Shown piece by piece: positions 57,745-64,000 of a stretch of 64,000 nucleotides of DNA (position 1 is its first letter; the number at the start of each line of letters is the position of its first letter). Position numbers and translations under genes: made by a program. The stretch comes from DATEBA01 sp035288045. GTDB lineage: Bacteria > Actinomycetota > UBA4738 > HRBIN12. Location of the stretch: the NCBI GenBank assembly GCA_035288045.1, contig DATEBA010000012.1, positions 17,650 to 81,649 of the forward strand. The letters run 5' to 3'. The notes beneath the pieces were generated by a model, which did no database searches, had not been told where the DNA came from, and saw nothing but the letters and a program-made list of their open reading frames with translations.

Positions 57745-59664
57745 ATGCCGGAACTCACGTTCCCCGATGGTCGCCGGGTGACGCTCCCCGAAGGCGAGCC
57801 CACCGGCGCCGCGCTGGAACCCGGGGCGGTCGCCGCCCGTGTGGACGGACGCCTCGTGGACCTGTCGTTCGTGCCGGAGGCCGACGCGAAGGTGGAGCCG
57901 GTCGCGGCGGCGGAGCCCGACGGCCTGCACGTCCTTCGCCACTCGGCGGCGCACGTGATGGCGCAGGCCGTCTGCGACGTGGTCCCCGGTGCACGCTACG
58001 CGATCGGGCCGCCGATCGAAGACGGGTTCTATTACGACTTTGACGTGCCGCGGGCGCTTGGCCCCGAGGACCTGCCCCGGATCGAGGCCCGCATGGCCGA
58101 GATCGTCGCGGCCGACCAGCCGTTCGTTCGCGAGGAGCTCTCCCGCGACGAGGCGCTCGCCCGCTTCGCGGACCAGCCGTACAAGCGAGAGATCATCGAG
58201 GGTCTGGACGAAGCCGAGGGCGCCGGCGCCGAGCGCATGTCGGTGTACCGCAACGGCGGATGGGCCGACCTCTGCGAGGGGCCGCACGTCCCGTCGACCG
58301 GCCGCGTCGGCGCCTTCAAGCTCCTGTCGCTCGCCGGCGCGTACTGGCGGGGCGACGAGGCGCGCCCGATGCTCCAGCGGATCTACGGCACGGCCTGGGC
58401 GTCGGAGGAGGACCTGGAGGCATACCTGCACCGGGTGGAGGAGGCGGAGCGGCGCGACCACCGGAAGCTCGGGCGCCAGCTCGATCTGTTCTCGTTCCCC
58501 GAGGAGCTCGGGCCCGGCCTCGCGGTGTGGCACCCGCGCGGCGGGATCTTCCGCAAGCAGCTGGAGGACTTCGTGCGCGAGATCCACCTCGAGCGCGGGT
58601 ACGAGATCGTGGCGACGCCCCACCTCGCGCGGCGCGTCCTGTGGGACACCTCCGGGCACACGGAGAAGTACATCGAGAACATGTACCCGGAGATGACGCG
58701 GGACGACGCATCGTACTTCGTGAAGCCGATGAACTGCCCCTTCCACGTCCTCATCTACCGGGCGCAGACGCGCTCGTACCGGGACCTGCCGATGCGCCTG
58801 TCGGAGCTCGGGACCGTCTACCGCTACGAGAGGGCGGGAGTGCTCCACGGCCTGCTCAGGCTCCGGGGGCTCACCCAGGACGACTCGCACATCATCTGCC
58901 GCGAGGACCAGCTAGTGGACGAGATCCTGGGGGTGTTCGATCTCGCGCTCGCGATCCACCGCACGTTCGGATTCGAGGACCCGGTCGTCACGCTGTCGAC
59001 GCGACCCGGGCAGGCGATCGGCGACGAGCGGATGTGGTCCAGGGCCATAGAGGCGCTGCGGATGGCTCTCGACCGCAGTGGCCTGGGCTACACGGTGGCT
59101 GAAGGGGAGGGCGCGTTCTACGGCCCTAAGGTCGACTTCCACTTCCACGACGCGATCGGGCGCCTGTGGCAGCTCGGGACGGTCCAGTGCGACTTCGCGC
59201 TGCCCGAGCGGTTCGAGATGGAGTACATGGGGGAGGACAACCGCCGGCACCGTCCGGTGATGGTCCACCGCGCGATCCTCGGGTCGATCGAGCGCTTCAG
59301 CGGCGTTCTGATCGAGCACTATGCCGGCGCGTTCCCGCTGTGGCTCGCGCCGGAGCAGGTCCGCGTTGCGCCGGTGGCCGACCGGCACGTCAAGCACGCG
59401 CGCATGCTCGGCGACCGGCTTCGTGCCGCGGGGCTCCGTCCGTTGGTTGACGACTCGAAGGAGACCGTGGGCAAGAAGGTGCGGGCGGCTCAGCTGCTCA
59501 AGGTTCCCTACACCCTGGTCGTCGGCGACAGGGAGATCGAGTCGGGCGCGCTCACCGTCCGCGACCGCGAGGGGAACGAGACGAAGGGCATCGGGTTCGA
59601 CGCGTTCGTTCGTTCGCTGGCCGACGAGGCCACCTCCCGCTCCCTGGAACCTTCGCGGTTCTGA
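57745..59664 (+). CDS. thrS: Threonine--tRNA ligase
   Basis: A 639-residue class II synthetase. A TGS domain (about 1-60), the editing domain with HSAAHVMAQA, and the catalytic core with zinc ligands in MNCPFH and later histidines, GTVYRYERAG, HIICRED and HRAILGSIERF are all present, then the anticodon-binding domain. ATG 57745 lies six bases after a TATCAT -10-like hexamer, suggesting a leaderless mRNA. The stop overlaps the HIT-family gene. thrS-HIT-pgsA-patA-pimA is a conserved actinobacterial order. Confidence 0.96.
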   Translation: MPELTFPDGRRVTLPEGEPTGAALEPGAVAARVDGRLVDLSFVPEADAKVEPVAAAEPDGLHVLRHSAAHVMAQAVCDVVPGARYAIGPPIEDGFYYDFDVPRALGPEDLPRIEARMAEIVAADQPFVREELSRDEALARFADQPYKREIIEGLDEAEGAGAERMSVYRNGGWADLCEGPHVPSTGRVGAFKLLSLAGAYWRGDEARPMLQRIYGTAWASEEDLEAYLHRVEEAERRDHRKLGRQLDLFSFPEELGPGLAVWHPRGGIFRKQLEDFVREIHLERGYEIVATPHLARRVLWDTSGHTEKYIENMYPEMTRDDASYFVKPMNCPFHVLIYRAQTRSYRDLPMRLSELGTVYRYERAGVLHGLLRLRGLTQDDSHIICREDQLVDEILGVFDLALAIHRTFGFEDPVVTLSTRPGQAIGDERMWSRAIEALRMALDRSGLGYTVAEGEGAFYGPKVDFHFHDAIGRLWQLGTVQCDFALPERFEMEYMGEDNRRHRPVMVHRAILGSIERFSGVLIEHYAGAFPLWLAPEQVRVAPVADRHVKHARMLGDRLRAAGLRPLVDDSKETVGKKVRAAQLLKVPYTLVVGDREIESGALTVRDREGNETKGIGFDAFVRSLADEATSRSLEPSRF

Positions 59665-60149
59665 TGGAACGGCTCTGGACTCCCTGGCGGATGGAGTACA
59701 TCCGGACGGCCGGGGAGCAGGAGGGATGCATCTTCTGCGAGCTGCCGGCCGAGGGCGACGACGACAGGACCCACGTCCTGACGAGGAGCCAGAGGGGGTT
59801 CGTTATCCTCAACGCGTTCCCCTACAACCCCGGGCATCTCATGGTCGCGCCGTTCCGCCACACGGGTGATCCCGAGGGGCTCGACGCCGCCGAGCTGGTC
59901 GACCTGGGCAGGCTGATCCAGGCCGCCGTCCGGGCTCTGCGCGAGGAGATGGCCCCTCACGGCTTCAACGTGGGCATGAACCTCGGGCAGGTCGCCGGCG
60001 CCGGCATCCCGGATCATCTGCATTGGCACGTCGTTCCGCGGTGGAACGGCGACAGCAACTTCATGCCCGTCGTGGGGCAGACCAAGGTGCTGCCGGAGCT
60101 GCTCGACGAGACCTACCGGCGCCTGGCGCCTCGTTTCCGGGAGTCTTGA
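59664..60149 (+). CDS. HIT-family hydrolase/phosphorylase
   Basis: A 161-residue histidine-triad protein with the catalytic motif HLHWHVVPRW and an N-terminal zinc-type C-x-x-C (GCIFCELP). Its genomic place after thrS matches Rv2613c of mycobacteria, an Ap4A phosphorylase, so a role in diadenosine tetraphosphate breakdown is likely. ATG overlaps the thrS stop (TGATGG). It converges with the EF-G-like gene, which would separate it from the lipid genes transcriptionally. Confidence 0.9.
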   Translation: MERLWTPWRMEYIRTAGEQEGCIFCELPAEGDDDRTHVLTRSQRGFVILNAFPYNPGHLMVAPFRHTGDPEGLDAAELVDLGRLIQAAVRALREEMAPHGFNVGMNLGQVAGAGIPDHLHWHVVPRWNGDSNFMPVVGQTKVLPELLDETYRRLAPRFRES

Positions 60150-60154
60150 CCGGA

Positions 60155-62242
60155 CTACTTCTTGGCCTCTTCCTTGGCCTTCTGCGCCTCGGCGATGACC
60201 TTGTCGGCTACGTGCGACGGAACCTCCTCGTAGTGGGAGAACCTCATCGTGAAGGCTCCGCGCCCACCGGTCATCGATCGCAGGTCGATCGCGTAACGGG
60301 CCACCTCGGCCTGTGGCACGAGCGCCTTGATCCGCTGCTTGCCGGGGCCGGCCGACTCCATGCCGCCGATCTTCGCCCGCTTGGAGTTCAGGTCGCCCAT
60401 GATGTCGCCGGTGTAGTCGTCGGGGACCAGGACCTCGATCTCGACGATCGGCTCGAGGAGGACGACGCCCGCCGCCTGTGCGGCCTCCTTGAGCGCCATG
60501 GAACCCGCGATCTGGAACGACATGTCCGAGGAGTCCACGGTGTGCGCCTTGCCGTCGAACAGCCTCACGCGCACGTCGACCATCGGGTAGCCGGACAGAG
60601 CGCCCTCGGTCATCGCCCTCACGATCCCCTTCTCCACCGAGGGGATGAACTGATTGGGGATGATGCCGCCCACGATCTTGTCGACGAACTCGAAGCCGCC
60701 GCCGCGGGGGAGGGGCTCGATCTCTATCGAGCAGACGCCGTACTGGCCGTGTCCGCCGGTCTGCTTCACGTAGCGGCCGGTCGCCTGAGCCTTGGTCCGG
60801 ACCGTTTCCTTATACGGGATCCGCGCCGGGCGGGTGTTCACCTCGACTCCGAACTTGTTCTTCATCCGCTCGACCGTTACCTCGAGATGGGACTCGCCCA
60901 TGCCGTACATCACGGTCTCGTGCGTCTCCTCCGACCGCTCGATCCGGAGGGTCGGATCCTCCTCGCGTAGCCGGGCGAGCGCGGTCGATAGCTTGTCCTC
61001 ATCGCCCTTGGTCTTCGGCTCGATCGCGAAGGCCAGCAGCGGCTGCGGCATCTCTACGGCAGGGAGGGTCACCGGGTCATCCTTGGCGGAGAAGGTGTCT
61101 CCTGTGGTCGTTTGAGAGAGCTTTGCGATCGCGCCGATGTCGCCGGCGGGTACCTCGGCGACCGTTTCGTGTTCCTTGCCGCGCAAGGTGAACAGCTGCC
61201 CCACCCGCTCCTCGGTCGCCTTCGTGGCGTTGTAGACAGGCGAGTCGGGGCGGACCTTGCCCGAGAAGACCCGGAAGATCGTGATGTGGCCGACGTAGGG
61301 GTCGGAGACGGTCTTGAAGACGAGCGCGGTGGTCGGCAGGGAAGGGTCGCAGGCCCGCTCCTTCTCCTCGCCCGACTTGGCCGTCACCTTGACCGGGGCC
61401 CGGTCCGCCGGCGAGGGGAACTCCTGAGCGATGAACGAGAGGAGGCGGTCGACGCCGATCGGCCGGGCGGCGGCGCCCACTAGGACGGGGGCGATGCGGG
61501 CGTCGGCGAACCCGGACTTCACGCCGTGGATCACGTCGTCCTCGGAGAGCTCGCCCTGCTCGAGGTACTTCTCGATCAGCGCGTCGTCGGCCTCGGCGAC
61601 GGCCTCCATCAGCTTCTCCCGGAGCGGCTCCGCCTTGCCGGCTATGTCGTCGGGCCAGGGGGCCTCCTCGGCGCGGGGACCGCCACCGTAGATGTGGGCC
61701 TTCTTCGTCAGCAGGTCGGCCACGCCCCTGAAGTCGTGCTCCTCCCCGATCGGGAGCTCGAGGGGCGCGACCTGGGTGCCGAAGGCCGATACGAGCTCGT
61801 CGAGCGTGCGTTCGAACGACGCGCGCTCGCGATCCATCTTGTTCACGAGGATCGCCCGTGGGAGACCTGCCTCGGCGGCGAGCTCCCAAGCGACCTCGGT
61901 CTGTACCTCGACGCCGTCGACGGCAGAGACCACGAGGATCACGGCGTCCACTGCCCGGATCGCCGACCGGACGTCGCCCACGAAGTCGGCGTAGCCGGGA
62001 GAATCAAGGACGTTCAGCTTCACGCCCTCCCACTCGATCGGGGCCATCGCCAGCGAGACGCTTATGCCCTTGCGGATCTCCTCCGGGTCGTGGTCCGAGA
62101 CCGTGTTGCCGTCCTCGACCCTGCCCATCCGGGTGATGGCGCCCGCAGCGAACAGCATCGCCTCCAGGAGCGTGGTCTTGCCGGCGCCGCCGTGTCCCAC
62201 GAGCAAGACGTTCCGGATGTCGCGTGCGTCGTAGGTCTTCAA
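60155..62242 (-). CDS. Elongation factor G-like GTPase (EF-G2)
   Basis: A 695-residue translation-factor GTPase. G1 is GHGGAGKTT, G3 is DSPGY and G4 is NKMD, followed by domains II-V of EF-G. It belongs to the EF-G-like group that lacks the str-operon context, and stands alone here between the HIT and pgsA-like genes. TTG 62242 follows AGGAGG at a short spacing. In some bacteria such paralogues help in ribosome recycling or have no detectable translocase function; which applies is unknown. Its insertion breaks the usual HIT-pgsA adjacency. Confidence 0.92.
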   Translation of the reverse strand: MKTYDARDIRNVLLVGHGGAGKTTLLEAMLFAAGAITRMGRVEDGNTVSDHDPEEIRKGISVSLAMAPIEWEGVKLNVLDSPGYADFVGDVRSAIRAVDAVILVVSAVDGVEVQTEVAWELAAEAGLPRAILVNKMDRERASFERTLDELVSAFGTQVAPLELPIGEEHDFRGVADLLTKKAHIYGGGPRAEEAPWPDDIAGKAEPLREKLMEAVAEADDALIEKYLEQGELSEDDVIHGVKSGFADARIAPVLVGAAARPIGVDRLLSFIAQEFPSPADRAPVKVTAKSGEEKERACDPSLPTTALVFKTVSDPYVGHITIFRVFSGKVRPDSPVYNATKATEERVGQLFTLRGKEHETVAEVPAGDIGAIAKLSQTTTGDTFSAKDDPVTLPAVEMPQPLLAFAIEPKTKGDEDKLSTALARLREEDPTLRIERSEETHETVMYGMGESHLEVTVERMKNKFGVEVNTRPARIPYKETVRTKAQATGRYVKQTGGHGQYGVCSIEIEPLPRGGGFEFVDKIVGGIIPNQFIPSVEKGIVRAMTEGALSGYPMVDVRVRLFDGKAHTVDSSDMSFQIAGSMALKEAAQAAGVVLLEPIVEIEVLVPDDYTGDIMGDLNSKRAKIGGMESAGPGKQRIKALVPQAEVARYAIDLRSMTGGRGAFTMRFSHYEEVPSHVADKVIAEAQKAKEEAKK

Positions 62243-62339
62243 AGGGCCTCCTCGTCGGGAACTCGGGGGATTCTATCGCCGTGGTTGCCGAGTCCCGGAG
62301 CCTATAGGTGACGGTGATACCCTGCAGCCGGATCCCCAC

Positions 62340-62873
62340 ATGGAGGTTGACGGAGGGTCGGGATCGACCCGTCGACGCGTGTTCCCCCTGCTGTGGCTCG
62401 CGAGCGGCTCGGTGCTCGTCGCCGCCAGCGCGGGGGCGGTCCTCCGTGGCCCGGGGACGGCGAGCGGACTCGTCGCCCTGGCGGCCGGGATCGTTCTCGT
62501 GCTCGGGCGCCGGGCGGCGACCCGGCGAGGCTCCCCGGAGGATCGCATGGCGTCCTCGTTCCTCGACAGGGCCTTCGATGGCTGCGTCTTGGGAGCCGTC
62601 GCCTGGGTGTCGCGTGATGCGGACCCCGCCGTCGCGCTCGGGGCCCTGCTTGCCCTGTCGCTCTCGTTCCTGGCTGCCTACGTCCGGGCTCGTGGGGCGG
62701 CGCTCGGATACGGGATCGGGGAGAGCGGGGTGACGGCGGGGCTGCGCTACGCGTTGGTTGTGATCGGCGTCGCGTACGACGCGCTAGCGTGGACGATATG
62801 GGGCGTCGCCGGGCTGTCGGCGCTCTCGCTGCTCGTTCGGTCGAGCCAGGTCGTGAAAGAGGAGCGCGCGTGA
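62340..62873 (+). CDS. CDP-alcohol phosphatidyltransferase-like membrane protein, active site incomplete
   Basis: A 177-residue protein with about five membrane helices. By position (before patA and pimA) it corresponds to pgsA1, phosphatidylinositol-phosphate synthase. The second half of the family motif is recognisable (SSFLDRAFD, with both Asp) and a SFLAAYVRARGAALG segment follows, but the first half, D-x2-DG-x2-AR, is absent: the region reads VLVLGRRAATRRGS. It may be non-catalytic, or a partner of a full synthase elsewhere. Start uncertain, as the upstream frame is open. Confidence 0.7.
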   Translation: MEVDGGSGSTRRRVFPLLWLASGSVLVAASAGAVLRGPGTASGLVALAAGIVLVLGRRAATRRGSPEDRMASSFLDRAFDGCVLGAVAWVSRDADPAVALGALLALSLSFLAAYVRARGAALGYGIGESGVTAGLRYALVVIGVAYDALAWTIWGVAGLSALSLLVRSSQVVKEERA

Positions 62874-62883
62874 GGGTGGCCTA

Positions 62884-63771
62884 GTGAGCGAACGAGAGAC
62901 CCTTAGCGAGCGTCTCGCGTTCCGCGCGTACGCGACGATCGAGCGCGTCGCTCGGGCGCTACCGGAGCGATCGGGACGATGGATCTTCGCCCTGTGCGCG
63001 CGTCTGGCGCACAAGGTGATGCCGCGGGTGCGACAGACCGTCGTGGCCAATCAGGCCCGCGTCCTGGGCCTGCCGGAGGACGATGCTCTCGTTCGCGCCT
63101 CGACGCGGGAGGCCTTCGGCCTCTACGCGCGGTTCTGGTTCGATTCCTTCCGGCTCCGCGACCTGGAGCCTGGGGAGGCGGTGGACCGCTTCGGCGGCGA
63201 GGGGATGGAGAACCTGGATCGCGCCCTTGCCGCCGGCAAGGGCGCGATCGCCGTCACCCTGCACATGGGAAACTGGGACGCGGCGGGCCACTGGTTCGCC
63301 GAGCTCGGCTACCCGATCGTCGCGGTCGCGGAGGCCTTGCGCCCCAAGCGTCTCCAGGAGCTGTTCCTGGAGCAGCGGCGGGCGCTCGGAATGAGGATCG
63401 TGCCATTGTCGGGCGACAACGTCGGGAGAAGGCTCGCGGCCGAGCTGAAGGCGGGCGCCGTGGTGGCGCTCGTCGCCGACCGCGATCTGGCCGGCCGCGG
63501 GATCGAGGTCGAGATGTTCGGGAAGCCACGTCGACTGCCGGCGGGTCCGGCGATGCTCGCGCTCTCGACGGGCGCTCCGATCCTTCTGTGTCCGAGCTTC
63601 ACGACAGAGCGTGGATCGATGTGTCGGATCCAGCCACCCATCGAGTTCGAGCCGTCGGGCAAGACGAAGGACGACGTCCGCGCGCTCACCCGTCTGCTGG
63701 CGCGGGAGTTCGAGCGGCTGATCTCCGAGCGCCCAGCCGACTGGCACATGTTCCAGCCGGCCTGGACATGA
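62884..63771 (+). CDS. patA: Lysophospholipid acyltransferase of the PatA/HtrB type
   Basis: A 295-residue peripheral membrane acyltransferase with the catalytic H-x4-D motif HMGNWD (about residues 124-129) and the later VADRDLAGRGIEVEMFG segment. In mycobacteria PatA acylates phosphatidylinositol mannosides, and the same gene order (pgsA, patA, pimA) is seen here. GTG 62884 is used; the stop overlaps the pimA start (ATGA). The symbol rests on position and family; glycan lipid substrate in this organism is inferred. Confidence 0.85.
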   Translation: MSERETLSERLAFRAYATIERVARALPERSGRWIFALCARLAHKVMPRVRQTVVANQARVLGLPEDDALVRASTREAFGLYARFWFDSFRLRDLEPGEAVDRFGGEGMENLDRALAAGKGAIAVTLHMGNWDAAGHWFAELGYPIVAVAEALRPKRLQELFLEQRRALGMRIVPLSGDNVGRRLAAELKAGAVVALVADRDLAGRGIEVEMFGKPRRLPAGPAMLALSTGAPILLCPSFTTERGSMCRIQPPIEFEPSGKTKDDVRALTRLLAREFERLISERPADWHMFQPAWT

Positions 63772-64000
63772 GGATCCTCCTCGCTTGCCCGTACGCCTGG
63801 GAGGCGCCGGGCGGTGTTCAAACCCACGTCCGCCAGCTCGCGGGGACGCTGGCGGACCGAGGACACGAGGTCCTGGTGATCGCGCCGGGGCGGCGTGCCC
63901 CGGTCGAGCCGTGGGTGCGGATCGTCGGTCGCCCGATTGCCGTTCCTTACGGCGGCACCGTCGCGCCGATCTGCTTCTCCCGTGTCTCCTGGCGCCGGGT
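63768..64000 (+). CDS. pimA: GT4 glycosyltransferase, PimA-like (3' end outside window)
   Basis: The first 77 residues of a GT-B glycosyltransferase. MRILLACPYAWEAPGGVQTH is the typical N-terminus of PimA, the GDP-mannose-dependent phosphatidylinositol mannosyltransferase, with the GG loop that contacts the nucleotide sugar. ATG 63768 overlaps the patA stop. The catalytic C-terminal half is beyond the window, so the donor specificity is inferred from synteny. Confidence 0.82.
   Translation, partial: MRILLACPYAWEAPGGVQTHVRQLAGTLADRGHEVLVIAPGRRAPVEPWVRIVGRPIAVPYGGTVAPICFSRVSWRR

Overview
The window is one contiguous stretch of a high-GC actinobacterial chromosome. Gene order matches the conserved actinobacterial blocks ribF-rpsO-pnp-M16 peptidase-dapB, dapA-rnj-ftsK, recA-recX-miaB-miaA-dapF-hflX-lexA-(LysM gene)-nrdR-dut, and thrS-HIT-pgsA-like-patA-pimA. 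A membrane-anchored RNase Y, an LL-diaminopimelate aminotransferase and a B12-dependent ribonucleotide reductase point to a deep-branching actinobacterial lineage rather than Mycobacterium or Streptomyces. This assignment is inferred from gene content; no taxonomic search was possible.

Layout. 1-2.8 kb: tandem secreted sulfatases, the first broken by two frameshifts. 2.8-42.4 kb: mostly housekeeping genes in tight, often 1-4 nt overlapping operons. They cover FAD synthesis, translation, RNA decay (PNPase, RNase J, RNase Y), lysine/peptidoglycan precursor synthesis (dapA, dapB, dapL, dapF), chromosome segregation (ftsK), a heterodimeric ABC exporter, the SOS regulon (recA, lexA and a divergent LysM gene, each with LexA boxes), tRNA modification, and deoxynucleotide supply (nrdR with NrdR boxes before nrdJ, plus dut). 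42.5-42.8 kb: a tRNA-Gly/Cys/Val cluster. 42.8-57.2 kb: an accessory region, described below. 57.3-64 kb: thrS, a HIT protein, an EF-G-like GTPase and the start of a phosphatidylinositol-mannoside type locus.

The most interesting part is 42.5-57.2 kb. Each of two tRNA-Val genes (anticodons GAC and CAC) is followed by two displaced copies of its own 3' half, starting in or beside the anticodon loop. This is the footprint of tandem site-specific integrations. The two copies behind tRNA-Val(GAC) carry three TGGTCA-type repeats at the same 11 and 81 nt spacing, as expected for integrase arm sites. The two copies behind tRNA-Val(CAC) share a conserved left-hand block, one of them split by an IS30-family element with a readable 3-bp target duplication. 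The four segments carry mainly secreted repeat proteins (calcium-binding-like beta-roll, delta-60 propeller, SBBP propeller, ELWKSDGTE repeats fused to a trypsin-like domain that has lost its catalytic triad). Only one segment has any integrase, and that is a frameshifted fragment. I read this as stacked, mostly integrase-less cargo elements for surface proteins, moved in trans or now stranded.

Indels that break frames are confined to accessory genes (first sulfatase, integrase, transposase, small element genes). Housekeeping genes are intact, so decay is more likely than general sequence error.
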